30,613 bases of DNA from assembly GCA_964362365.1 (NCBI GenBank), contig CAYIEF010000008.1:1-30613 (forward strand), given 5' to 3'. Under the pieces are notes generated by a model. That model was not told the DNA's origin and made no database searches. It was given only the letters and a program-made list of their open reading frames with translations. Origin of the DNA: JACPIL01 sp964362365 (GTDB lineage: Archaea > Nanobdellota > Nanobdellia > Woesearchaeales > GW2011-AR9). The translations under genes were made by a program, and so were the position numbers. Numbering within the stretch: the stretch's first letter is position 1; each line of letters opens with the position of its first letter. Positions 1 to 6,583 of the stretch are shown piece after piece.

Positions 1-57
1 TGGAAGAGTAACATTTCTTGCTCTCAATTTCACCAAACCACTACTATCAAAAACCAT
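1..57 (-). CDS. possible partial gene running off the left edge
   Basis: On the minus strand a frame is open from an ATG at 57 to the window edge. It reads as alternating hydrophobic and charged residues (FDSSGLVKLRARNVTL), suggestive of beta strands. The same frame is open upstream to a stop just before position 100, but the only standard start in it is this ATG. A different frame starting near 75 gives a short signal-peptide-like stretch (MMLKKRWFLIVVV) and then a stop. A frameshifted secreted protein is therefore also possible. Too little is visible to name it. Confidence 0.25.
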   Translation of the reverse strand, partial: MVFDSSGLVKLRARNVTLP

Positions 58-83
58 CTTTTTTTCAACATCATACTCTACCC

Positions 84-395
84 TTAATTTTTAGAAGGAA
101 GCAAGTATTTACAGGCTTCTTCTGTCTGATCATCACAACGATCATAAACACATTGCGCCCAGGCTGGGTCTTCAATTAGACTGTATTCTTGACAATTTCC
201 AACACATTCTTGTCTACTGTAAGCAGCGCCAGAATCGCACGCCAAGATATGATCGCATACGCCGTCACAGTTAGCCTCTACTTCCTCCCCGCCTACAACC
301 ACATATTTAGTTTCTGGCTCTCCGCCGCAAGCAGTTAAAGCCGCTCCGACTACAAAAGCCCGCATCTTATTTCCAAGTAAATCAGTTAAAGCCAT
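84..395 (-). CDS. small Cys-rich lipoprotein-like secreted protein
   Basis: The product is 103 aa. A short hydrophobic stretch (AFVVGAALTAC, about residues 13-23) ends in a lipobox-like LTAC-GG, so export and lipid anchoring at Cys23 is plausible. The mature part contains nine regularly spaced cysteines (CDGVC, C, C, C, C, C, C), suggesting a disulfide-stapled extracellular domain. A strong Shine-Dalgarno (AGGGGGAT, about 402-409) lies just upstream of the ATG at 395 and supports that start; an internal Met at 365 would begin directly at the hydrophobic stretch. No family is recognised with certainty. The Cys pattern resembles small secreted Cys-rich lipoproteins common in some bacteria, so transfer is possible. 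Confidence 0.6.
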   Translation of the reverse strand: MALTDLLGNKMRAFVVGAALTACGGEPETKYVVVGGEEVEANCDGVCDHILACDSGAAYSRQECVGNCQEYSLIEDPAWAQCVYDRCDDQTEEACKYLLPSKN

Positions 396-458
396 TTTTC
401 ATATCCCCCTAATTTTGATATTTACTACTCAAGAAAGACAATAATATATAAATTTCCT

Positions 459-983
459 TTAGAAACCTAAAACTCTACCTAAAGCCTGCAAATCCTTGGC
501 CGAGCGCATCTCTTCCTTAAAACTGGCAAAACTGCACAAAATAATGGGAACTTTATACTTTTTACAGAGCTTAACATTGAAGATCATCCGAGCCAACAAC
601 TTTCCTTTATCTGAAGAATTCAATATTTCCGAAAATGAAAACACCAAAATCTTTCCTTTCTCTGCGGCTATTTTGCATAGCACTTGATCCAATCCACCGC
701 GTACAAAATGCATGCTATCTTTAGGATGGATGGTTTCCATTGCGTAGATGATGTTAACGCCAGTTCTTTCCAACGCAAACCTCAGCATTTCTTCCGAATC
801 AGCCTTGTATACTGTTTTCAGCTTCTTATTCCTGGCATTTTCTATTCCCTTCAACAACTCCTTCTGAGTCTTTCCTTTAAGTAAAACAAAATCACTGTCC
901 AAGAAATGTACTTTAGTAAAACCAAGCTCTAGAGCTAGCTTCTCAATTTCCGTACTTTTCTTCATCAAAACATACTCATCCAT
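459..983 (-). CDS. rnp3: RNase P protein component 3 (Rpp30)
   Basis: This is the archaeal/eukaryotic RNase P subunit p30, a TIM-barrel (PHP-like) protein that, with Pop5, Rpp21 and Rpp29, supports the RNase P RNA in 5'-end maturation of pre-tRNA. The order of elements fits p30: a short N-terminal helix, FTKVHFLDSDF, a central GVNIIYAME segment, the RGGLDQVLCKIAAEKG block and a C-terminal helix-rich half with ILVFSFSEIL. A minus-strand TATA box at 1004-1015 lies about 26 nt before the ATG at 983, so a leaderless start there (174 aa) is preferred to the upstream ATG at 1001. The gene is divergent from the sulfur-relay operon and shares its promoter region. Confidence 0.85.
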   Translation of the reverse strand: MDEYVLMKKSTEIEKLALELGFTKVHFLDSDFVLLKGKTQKELLKGIENARNKKLKTVYKADSEEMLRFALERTGVNIIYAMETIHPKDSMHFVRGGLDQVLCKIAAEKGKILVFSFSEILNSSDKGKLLARMIFNVKLCKKYKVPIILCSFASFKEEMRSAKDLQALGRVLGF

Positions 984-1003
984 ATACTTGAAAATAGTCA
1001 TTA

Positions 1004-1075
1004 CATTTATAAAATATTACCAAAATTACTATCTCACTAAACTGTGCCTTATTTAGAGGCACTGAGAGGTAAAGA
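1004..1075. promoter_or_regulatory. divergent promoter region of rnp3 and the sulfur-relay operon
   Basis: An AT-rich TTTATAAAAT-type box at 1004-1015 fits the TATA element of the leftward rnp3 gene, 26 nt from its ATG at 983. For the rightward operon, GAGGT at about 1065-1069 is a Shine-Dalgarno a few bases before the ATG at 1076. The rightward TATA element is not clear. Confidence 0.55.
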
Positions 1076-1279
1076 ATGTACATCGAAGTATTTAATGAAC
1101 GAGAACAAACTACCATTAAGATTGAATTTGCAGGAACAAAGGTCAAAGACCTTCTTAACCAACTTAAACTCAATCCTGAAGCTTTCTTAGTTGTACGCAA
1201 CCATGAAGTTATCACTGAAGAAGAAACGCTGGGCGATAACGATTATTTAGAACTTCTGAGCGTCATTTCTGGAGGATAA
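1076..1279 (+). CDS. ubiquitin-like sulfur carrier (TtuB/ThiS/MoaD type)
   Basis: A 67-aa beta-grasp protein ending in Gly-Gly, the feature needed for adenylation and thiocarboxylation. It has the ThiS/SAMP pattern: an N-terminal beta hairpin with basic charge, FAGTKVKDLLNQLKLNPEAFLVVRN, EETLGDNDYLELLSVISGG. It should be activated by the E1-like protein at 2212-3189 and pass sulfur to the TtuA-like enzyme at 1281-2219, whose gene starts two bases after this stop. The last two codons, GGA GGA, also form the Shine-Dalgarno of the next gene. A role beyond tRNA thiolation (archaeal sampylation or molybdopterin synthesis) cannot be excluded, but no moaE is nearby. Confidence 0.85.
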   Translation: MYIEVFNEREQTTIKIEFAGTKVKDLLNQLKLNPEAFLVVRNHEVITEEETLGDNDYLELLSVISGG

Positions 1280-1280
1280 G

Positions 1281-2219
1281 ATGCCCTGCAGTAAATGTCA
1301 ATATCAGGCAGTAATCTCCCTCCAGCACGGCAATCTCTGTAAAAATCACTTCATTGGTTACTTTGAAGATAAAGTCTTCAAAACCATCAACAAATACCAG
1401 CTTATCGATAGAAATGAAAAACTCTGCGTGGCCGTTTCCGGCGGAAAAGATTCACTTACTGTTCTTTATCTGACTAAGAAATATCTGGAAAAAAATAGTA
1501 TTTCAGTTAGCAATAATCTCGTTGCACTGGCCGTAGATGAAGGAATCAACAATTATCGGGAACATACGCTGGTCGATCTGAAAAAATTTTGCACAGAACA
1601 TAAAGTTCCATTAACCATAGTTTCTTTCCAAGAAGAATTAGGAAAAACGCTTGACCAAGCCTATCCTATCATCAATAAAGATACTAACAAAAGGCCATGT
1701 AATGTCTGCGGAGTCTGGAGGCGGTATTTGCTTAACAAACACGCTAAAAAATTGGGGGTTGATAAAGTCATTACCGGGCATAATCTCGACGATGAAGCCC
1801 AAGCCATTATTATGAACATCTTCAAAGCCAATACTACTCTCGCAGCGAGGCTCGGACCTATCTCTGGCGTTCATGAACATGATCTATTTATCCAACGAGT
1901 TAAGCCTCTCTACTTTTGTGCAGAAAAAGAAGTGCGCCTGTATGCATTGCTGAAGAATTTCCAAATAAAATTCTCTGAATGCCCTTACTCTAAAGAAGGC
2001 TACCGCCATCATATCCAAGAAATGTTGAATGATTTTGAACACAAATACAAAGGAACCAAGCAAGGAATCGTTAACTCTTTCCTCGCTACGCTTCCCTTAC
2101 TGCAAAATCATGAAAAACAAGCGCCACAAGCTATTCAACAATGCAGCAAATGCCAGGAAGCATCAAACAAGGATATTTGCAATGCCTGCGCGATGAAGGA
2201 GACTATTCAAAATGCATAA
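1281..2219 (+). CDS. TtuA/NcsA-type tRNA 2-thiolation enzyme
   Basis: A 312-aa adenylating PP-loop ATPase of the TtuA/NcsA/Ncs6 family, which makes 2-thiouridine in tRNA (position 54 or 34) using sulfur from a ubiquitin-like carrier. Visible motifs: an N-terminal zinc site (CSKC with later C and H), the PP-loop SGGKDS at about 53-58, PCNVCG at about 139-144 and ECPYS near 233, which together match the three Cys ligands of the family's 4Fe-4S cluster, and a C-terminal zinc site (CSKC, CNAC). The start follows GGAGGA with 6-nt spacing. It overlaps the E1 gene by 8 nt, so the two are cotranslated. Whether U34 or U54 is the target cannot be decided from sequence. Confidence 0.88.
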   Translation: MPCSKCQYQAVISLQHGNLCKNHFIGYFEDKVFKTINKYQLIDRNEKLCVAVSGGKDSLTVLYLTKKYLEKNSISVSNNLVALAVDEGINNYREHTLVDLKKFCTEHKVPLTIVSFQEELGKTLDQAYPIINKDTNKRPCNVCGVWRRYLLNKHAKKLGVDKVITGHNLDDEAQAIIMNIFKANTTLAARLGPISGVHEHDLFIQRVKPLYFCAEKEVRLYALLKNFQIKFSECPYSKEGYRHHIQEMLNDFEHKYKGTKQGIVNSFLATLPLLQNHEKQAPQAIQQCSKCQEASNKDICNACAMKETIQNA

Positions 2220-3189
2220 TTCAGAAAAAGAAAATTCACGGTACTCACGGCAAATCCTGCTGAAAGAAATAGGTAAGGGCGGACAAGAAATTTTAGAAAA
2301 TAAGAAAGTAGCTATTGTTGGAATTGGCGCATTGGGAACAGTTGCGACAGAATTATTGGCGAGAGCAGGGGTAGGCTCACTCATACTCATTGATCGAGAT
2401 ATCGTAGAAGAATCAAACTTACAAAGGCAAACTCTCTTTGATGAAAAGGATATTGAAAAAAGTAAAGCAAGTGCCGCAGAAAAAAGAATCAAAGAAATTA
2501 ATTCAGCTATCAAGATAGAAACACAGGCAATCCATCTCAATCCTCAAAACATAAATATTTTACAAACAGCAGACCTTGTCCTTGATTGCACTGACAATCT
2601 TCAGACCAGGTTTCTTATCAACGATTATTGCAAGAAAGAAAAAAAGCCTTGGATTTATGCCGCTGCGATCAAAACATCCGGCTATGTCATACCCATTTTC
2701 CCAGACGGAGCTTGTCTGCAGTGCTTCCTCACTGAAAGCAGCCAAGAAACCTGTGATACCGTCGGAGTATTGAACACCATTACAGTTTCCATTGCTTCCT
2801 TGCAAGCAACCTTAGCACTAAAAATAATTTTAGGAAAAGAAGTAGAGTCTGTTTTCCACCATTATGATATTTGGAATCAATCTTTTAAAAAACTAAACAT
2901 AAAAAAGAACAAAAACTGTCCAACTTGCGCAGGAAATTATGTCCATTTAGAAAAAAAAGAAACCTCAAAATACATTCGTTTCTGTTCCACTGGAAAATAC
3001 CAGGTTCTCGGTCCAAAAGTAAATCTTCAAGAAATAAAAGTACGCTGGGAGAAAATTGGTTCTGTGGCAGAAGATAGTTCATCCCTGCAATTCCAAAATA
3101 TTATTTTATTCAACGACGGAAGAGCACTGATCAATGCTAATTCTGTAGCAGAGGCGGAAGCGATTTATTCAAAGATGGTGGGAAATTGA
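2212..3189 (+). CDS. E1-like ubiquitin-like-protein activator (ThiF/MoeB/UbaA)
   Basis: A 325-aa adenylyltransferase that activates the C-terminal glycine of the sulfur carrier. The Rossmann nucleotide motif is GIGALG (about 36-41); the Arg-containing ESNLQRQ loop follows. Zinc is held by CLQC (about 168-171) and CPTC (about 236-239), and the conserved Cys lies in ETCDTVGVL (about 181). About 85 residues after the second CxxC form the C-terminal domain with FNDGRALI, as in ThiF/MoeB proteins that lack a rhodanese domain. It is encoded in an overlapping run with carrier and TtuA, so it most likely serves thiolation; archaeal UbaA homologues also act in protein conjugation. Confidence 0.88.
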   Translation: MHNSEKENSRYSRQILLKEIGKGGQEILENKKVAIVGIGALGTVATELLARAGVGSLILIDRDIVEESNLQRQTLFDEKDIEKSKASAAEKRIKEINSAIKIETQAIHLNPQNINILQTADLVLDCTDNLQTRFLINDYCKKEKKPWIYAAAIKTSGYVIPIFPDGACLQCFLTESSQETCDTVGVLNTITVSIASLQATLALKIILGKEVESVFHHYDIWNQSFKKLNIKKNKNCPTCAGNYVHLEKKETSKYIRFCSTGKYQVLGPKVNLQEIKVRWEKIGSVAEDSSSLQFQNIILFNDGRALINANSVAEAEAIYSKMVGN

Positions 3190-3917
3190 GATCCGTGAAT
3201 AAAAAATTAAAGACAAAAAATTATGCTATAGCCATTATTGGCCCTACTGGCGTAGGAAAGACCGCAGTTGCTTTTGAGATTGCTCGCAGCATCGGCGGTG
3301 AAGTTGTTAATTTGGATAAAATTTATACCTTTAAGAATTTTCCCATAAGCTCAGGCCTATCCGAAACCATAAAAGAAAAAAGAGTAAAAAGACACTTATA
3401 TGAGTTTCTTGAACCAAACCAGGAAATTATTTCTCCAATAGATTACGCGAAAATGATTCATGCTGCTTGTTTACAAATAAGTTCCAAGAAAAAATCATTT
3501 ATTATTGAAGGAGGTTCCACGGCATACTTCCCCAGTTTTTATGAAAACAATAAGAAGAACCATTTCTGCAAGATCATTGTGGGGCTGAAATTCTCTACTG
3601 CTTTTGATATTAGGAAAAAAATGATACGGCGGATTGAAGCCGCACTAAAAGAAGGAATTTTAGAAGAAGTCAAGGAAGGGATGACTAAATATAAAGATAG
3701 TTTAATTATGAATGATGCCCATTTTGTAGTTCCATTAGTAAAATATCTTAAAGAAGAAATTAGTCTAGATAGAGCCAAAGACGAGATTGTTGACAGATGT
3801 CTTGAATATGTTGAAAAGCAAATGACCTTATTTGATCAATATAAAGAAATCATTTGGATAGAACATGACCCAAAGTTATTAACCAAAACTGTAGAAAAAA
3901 TATTGGCTTTGGTCTAA
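3186..3917 (+). CDS. isopentenyltransferase, Tzs/IPT- and MiaA-like
   Basis: A 243-aa P-loop prenyltransferase of the IPPT superfamily, which transfers a dimethylallyl group to N6 of adenine (tRNA A37 for MiaA, AMP for Tzs/IPT). The P-loop is GPTGVGKT (19-26) and the following Asp is in VVNLDK (D44). The N-terminal half looks like AMP-type IPT: SSGLS, R-HLYEFLEP, and EGGST at 108-112 where MiaA usually has GGTGLY. The C-terminal half (EEISLDRAKDEI, then KQMTLF and IIWIEHD) is more like MiaA. The start is TTG at 3186, overlapping the E1 stop, or GTG at 3195. It is cotranscribed with tRNA-thiolation genes, so tRNA is the likelier substrate. MiaA is uncommon in archaea. Confidence 0.75.
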   Translation: MRSVNKKLKTKNYAIAIIGPTGVGKTAVAFEIARSIGGEVVNLDKIYTFKNFPISSGLSETIKEKRVKRHLYEFLEPNQEIISPIDYAKMIHAACLQISSKKKSFIIEGGSTAYFPSFYENNKKNHFCKIIVGLKFSTAFDIRKKMIRRIEAALKEGILEEVKEGMTKYKDSLIMNDAHFVVPLVKYLKEEISLDRAKDEIVDRCLEYVEKQMTLFDQYKEIIWIEHDPKLLTKTVEKILALV

Positions 3918-3939
3918 AATCATAAGATGGGGGGGGAAA

Positions 3940-4704
3940 CTAGCCCTTTCTCCAGTCCATGACTGTTCCACTAGGTGCTCCATTTAGTAATTGCCGAGCA
4001 TATTCTAAATCAGCAGGATTGTAAATAATTTTTTGTTGTTCCGGTCGATAGGTACTTTGCGTAATTGCTGGCGCTGGGAGAAGTTTTATCTCTTGCGACG
4101 CTTCCAGCTCGCTTACGCTCGCACCGGTCACTTCGCTCCCACGCACCCCACGAGCGCGGCCGAGGTTGTAGATAGGATTGATGCCGCAATCGAGGAGGAA
4201 CCAACCTGTATCGATGTAGAGCCAGACCGCCCGTTCAGGACACGATTTTCTTTCACTCACCTTAGGTGTCCATATATATGGGAACTTTCCACTCACTCTT
4301 TTCAGCATATCAATTGTTTCCGGCGCATCGTATTCAAATATTTCATTTTCGAGCGCTCTTTTCCAAGCCGGATCTTTTACCAAGTTAGCGAGATGTCCAC
4401 CCCCCATTGGAAGATTACTTTTATCGTAATTCAGTTTTCCCGCGCAGAGCCAATCTTCCTTCAAATCTTGTAAAATTCCTTGCAAAGCAACAGAATCCTG
4501 TCTTTGTTCCGATTGCCGTAAGCCCGAGACTAATTCTGCGATGGTAGAAATTCTTTTCTCAGTACCAGCATAGCGCTGTTCCCAGCCCTGCTGGTTATTT
4601 CTCATATAGTTCCCTTTCGCATCTCGTTCCGCTTCGCCATCTAAGAACAAACCGTTACCTAGTGAAATTGGCGCAATTCCTGCTGAAGATACAATCTGTT
4701 GCAT
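3940..4704 (-). CDS. DGR target-like variable protein, copy 1
   Basis: The product is 254 aa with no signal peptide or membrane segment. A conserved N-terminus (IAPISLGNGLFLDGEAER) leads to a segment with CAG, SNLP and VKDPAW-RALE, then FEYDAPETIDML-RVSGK-PYI, a variable window at residues 155-181, and RARGVRG directly after it. The AVWLY ... F-L ... C ... NP ... GRARGVRG arrangement is what is expected of a C-type-lectin-like fold in DGR variable proteins, where GVR takes the place of the usual GFR. A constant tail of about 73 residues follows, which is unusual because most DGR variable regions are terminal. The paralogue is at 5798-6562. A TATA box at 4726-4735 supports a leaderless ATG at 4704. 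The ligand is unknown. Confidence 0.75.
   Translation of the reverse strand: MQQIVSSAGIAPISLGNGLFLDGEAERDAKGNYMRNNQQGWEQRYAGTEKRISTIAELVSGLRQSEQRQDSVALQGILQDLKEDWLCAGKLNYDKSNLPMGGGHLANLVKDPAWKRALENEIFEYDAPETIDMLKRVSGKFPYIWTPKVSERKSCPERAVWLYIDTGWFLLDCGINPIYNLGRARGVRGSEVTGASVSELEASQEIKLLPAPAITQSTYRPEQQKIIYNPADLEYARQLLNGAPSGTVMDWRKG
4134..4161 (-). other. GC-rich invariant block after VR (IMH-like), copy 1
   Basis: The 28 bp directly 3' of the variable window on the coding strand begin GGCCGCGCTCGTGGGG. They hold only 5 A/T bases in an AT-rich genome and are identical in both copies (5992-6019). In known DGRs a GC-rich initiation-of-mutagenic-homing site marks the 3' edge of the VR, so this is the natural candidate. 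Confidence 0.6.
4162..4242 (-). other. DGR-like variable region (VR), copy 1
   Basis: Codons 155-181 of the gene. Against the copy at 6020-6100, 13 codons and 17 bases differ. Pairs on the coding strand include TGT/CAT, CTC/GAC, GGC/TAC, TAC/GAC, AAC/GAC and CTC/AGC. The third base is conserved in all but one (ACA/ACG), so each pair can descend from an A in a shared template, mostly AAC or AAT. The intervening codons (CGG GCG GTC TGG CTC TAC ATC and others) are unchanged to the base. Confidence 0.8.
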
Positions 4705-4725
4705 GACTATTCATTTTGAAGGATT

Positions 4726-4735
4726 ATTTATAAAA
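4726..4735 (-). promoter_or_regulatory. TATA box of variable-protein gene copy 1
   Basis: TTTTATAAAT on the minus strand, centred about 26 nt before the ATG at 4704, predicts a leaderless mRNA. The element and its surroundings are identical in copy 2 (6584-6593). Confidence 0.6.
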
Positions 4736-4807
4736 TTTCACTAGAAAAACTATAAGGGCCTTTTAGAACAGCCAAAATCTTATAAAAAGCAAGCCCAATA
4801 ATAAACT

Positions 4808-5365
4808 ATGCAGCGTCAAATCAAAGACAGAAATATTTTGGATAAATTCTGTGAAGATTTCTGTACAATTGTGGAAAAACATTGCAAATATATTGTTGTT
4901 TCCGGATTTTTAGCTATAGCTTCTGGAAGAACCAGAGGAACTGAGGATATTGACATGATCATTGAAAAGTTGAGTCTTGAAAAATTCAAAGAACTTTTTT
5001 CTGATTTAATCAATCACAACTTTGTCTGCATGCAGTCTTCCAGCGCCGAAGAGGTTTATGATTATCTAAAAGATAACACTTCAGTACGATTTACTTGGAA
5101 AGAGAAAGATCTTCCGGAGATGGAAGTAAAATTTGCAAAAGATATGCTTGATGAATATCAACTCAAAAATAGAATAAAATTAGAGCTCACCGGCTTAAAT
5201 GTTTGGTTTAGTAATGTTAATGTAAATATTGCATTTAAAGAGGAATTATTAAAAAGTCCAAAAGATTTAGAAGATGCAAAGCATTTACGGATAGTATATG
5301 CTGAACAGATTAATGAAGAAGAGATAAAGATGATAAAGCAACTTATCAAGAGATTCCGGCTATGA
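4808..5365 (+). CDS. nucleotidyltransferase-fold protein (AbiEii-like)
   Basis: A 185-aa protein with the nucleotidyltransferase signature VSGFLAIASGRTRGTEDIDM at about residues 31-50: a G/S turn, then Arg, Thr and a DxD metal pair (E-D-I-D). This fits the minimal nucleotidyltransferases of the AbiEii/DUF1814-type group, often part of toxin-antitoxin or defence pairs. A TATA box (TTATAAAAA, about 4782-4790) lies about 24 nt before the ATG, so the transcript is probably leaderless. The stop overlaps the start of a 63-aa gene (ATGA), so the two form a unit. It lies between the two DGR-like cassettes and is probably part of the same accessory island. Substrate and toxicity are unknown. Confidence 0.65.
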   Translation: MQRQIKDRNILDKFCEDFCTIVEKHCKYIVVSGFLAIASGRTRGTEDIDMIIEKLSLEKFKELFSDLINHNFVCMQSSSAEEVYDYLKDNTSVRFTWKEKDLPEMEVKFAKDMLDEYQLKNRIKLELTGLNVWFSNVNVNIAFKEELLKSPKDLEDAKHLRIVYAEQINEEEIKMIKQLIKRFRL

Positions 5366-5553
5366 GAGAAGAACATCTGCAGCAAGTGGAACGTTGGGCG
5401 CATTTCGTAAAAGAAAATCCCACTAAATGGAAAAAAATTCACACTGAGTTTATCGACGCCTTGTTTGAAAAACATGAATCTTTTCGGGAGAGATTGCTGC
5501 AAACTCCGAACGGGAAAGAGAAATTACAAAAGCTGCATGACCTGAGAAAATAA
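5362..5553 (+). CDS. small partner of the nucleotidyltransferase-fold protein
   Basis: A 63-aa, highly charged, predicted helical protein with no Cys and no membrane segment (WAHFVKENPTKWKKIHTEF, then FRERLLQTPNGKEKLQKL). The ATG overlaps the upstream stop as ATGA, which indicates translational coupling. Size and coupling suggest an antitoxin or regulator of the upstream enzyme, but no family is recognised. Confidence 0.55.
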   Translation: MREEHLQQVERWAHFVKENPTKWKKIHTEFIDALFEKHESFRERLLQTPNGKEKLQKLHDLRK

Positions 5554-5567
5554 TTCCTTCAGCTTAT

Positions 5568-5797
5568 TTAAAACAAACTCCTATACCGCTCCAACTGCTC
5601 TTCTATCTGCTTCTTAGAATATGCAACCAACGGTTTCATAACAATCAAATCAGTTTCCCATTTTTCTTTATCTCCAAGAACCTGCCCCGTTACCAAGATA
5701 GAAATCTCTTTCTTCGCTGCCAATTCTTCCAATTCCTTAAAATCCTTAACTTGATTAAAGTACAATTCCATGGGGCTAAATTTCTGCAATAAAGAAA
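5568..5797 (-). pseudogene. duplicated 3' remnant of the ThiI-like gene
   Basis: This fragment encodes the last ~75 residues of the ThiI-like protein at 6608-7453 (QKFSPMELYFNQVKDFKELE and so on, ending ERYRSLF). Positions 5689-5774 are identical to 6729-6814 over 86 bp, then identity falls towards the stop. It has no start of its own beyond an internal ATG and no THUMP region. Its upstream edge is fused to the end of DGR cassette 2 through a shared TTTC. The simplest reading is that it is the original gene end, displaced when cassette 2 arrived carrying a replacement end. Confidence 0.8.
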
Positions 5798-6562
5798 CTA
5801 GCCCTTTCTCCAGTCCATGACTGTTCCACTAGGTGCTCCATTTAGTAATTGCCGAGCATATTCTAAATCAGCAGGATTGTAAATAATTTTTTGTTGTTCC
5901 GATTGATAGGTACTTTGCGTAATTGCTGGCGCTGAGAGAAGTTTTATCTCTTGCGACGCTTCCAGCTCGCTTACGCTCGCACCGGTCGCTTCGCTCCCAC
6001 GCACCCCACGAGCGCGGCCGCTGTCGTCGAAAGGATTGAGGTAGCAATTGAGGTCGAACCCATCCGTACCGATGTAGAGCCAGACCGCCCGTTCAGGATG
6101 CGATTTCCTTCTGCTGGCACTAGGAGTCGAAATATAGGGCCGCTTCCCGCTCACTCTCTGTAACATATCAATAGTTTCCGGCGCATCGTATTCAAATACT
6201 TCATCTTCGAGTGCTCTTCGCCAGGCTGGATCTTTCACCAACCTATCAAGATAGCCATCTCCAACTGGAAGATTACTGTTACTACAATCAAAAGACCCAG
6301 CGCATAACGAGTTTTCACGTAAATCTTGTAAGATTCCCTGTAACGAGCAGTCATTCCGTTCATCTGTTTGCCGTAGAGCTGAAATGCATTCTGCAACGGT
6401 GGGAATTCTTTTATCAGTTCCAGCATAATGATTTTTCCAGCCATTTGCGGATTTAACGAGGTATTCTCCGTCTGCGCCTCGTTCCGCTTCTCCATCTAAG
6501 AACAAACCGTTACCTAATGAAATCGGCGCAATGCTTGCTGGAGATATGATTGATTGTTGCAT
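5798..6562 (-). CDS. DGR target-like variable protein, copy 2
   Basis: The product is 254 aa, the same length and plan as the protein at 3940-4704. The N-terminal 154 residues have diverged (RGADGEYLVKSANGWKNHYA against RDAKGNYMRNNQQGWEQRYA), residues 155-181 differ in the DGR manner, and the tail (182-254) differs at only four residues. The variable window has Gly, Asp, Asn, Tyr, Phe and Ser at sites that are Asp, Gly, Leu, Ile, Tyr and Asn in copy 1. The TATA box at 6584-6593 is identical to that of copy 1, so the two are probably expressed alike. The gene is directly downstream of, and codirectional with, the ThiI-like gene. Confidence 0.75.
   Translation of the reverse strand: MQQSIISPASIAPISLGNGLFLDGEAERGADGEYLVKSANGWKNHYAGTDKRIPTVAECISALRQTDERNDCSLQGILQDLRENSLCAGSFDCSNSNLPVGDGYLDRLVKDPAWRRALEDEVFEYDAPETIDMLQRVSGKRPYISTPSASRRKSHPERAVWLYIGTDGFDLNCYLNPFDDSGRARGVRGSEATGASVSELEASQEIKLLSAPAITQSTYQSEQQKIIYNPADLEYARQLLNGAPSGTVMDWRKG
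5992..6019 (-). other. GC-rich invariant block after VR (IMH-like), copy 2
   Basis: Identical to 4134-4161 and directly 3' of the second variable window on the coding strand. Confidence 0.6.
6020..6100 (-). other. DGR-like variable region (VR), copy 2
   Basis: Codons 155-181 of the second gene, the same length as the window at 4162-4242. Sixteen of 17 differences fall in codon positions 1 or 2. No synonymous C/T change at a third position occurs in this window, although such changes are common upstream in the same pair of genes. That contrast argues against ordinary drift. Confidence 0.8.
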
Positions 6563-6583
6563 GACTATTCATTTTGAAGGATT

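Larger units (their letters stand above)
3936..4749 (-). repeat. 814-bp diversified-protein cassette, copy 1
   Basis: This block and 5794-6607 are collinear and equal in length, with an offset of 1858. Homology begins at GAAACTAG and ends at CACTAGAAAAA; flanking sequence is unrelated beyond both points. The first 226 bp (gene 3' end) differ at only 4 bases and the last 46 bp (promoter) are identical, while the 5' two-thirds of the gene has diverged. Copy 1 lies next to a run of eight G residues at 3929-3936. Confidence 0.9.

Noticed and set aside
3929..3936. Run of eight G residues at the edge of cassette 1
   Set aside because: A homopolymer at a junction is prone to sequencing error and is absent from cassette 2, so no function is assigned.
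4085..4130. GCTCGC direct repeats and possible hairpin 3' of the variable region
   Set aside because: The GCTCGC units are direct, not inverted, and no convincing stem could be drawn, so a DGR-type cruciform is not claimed.
4033..4473. Long plus-strand frame across the variable region of cassette 1
   Set aside because: It is antisense to a better-supported gene, is interrupted in the homologous stretch of cassette 2, and arises from the GC-rich tail of that gene.
5951..6163. Plus-strand frame across the variable region of cassette 2
   Set aside because: Antisense shadow of the variable-protein gene; no promoter or ribosome site of its own.
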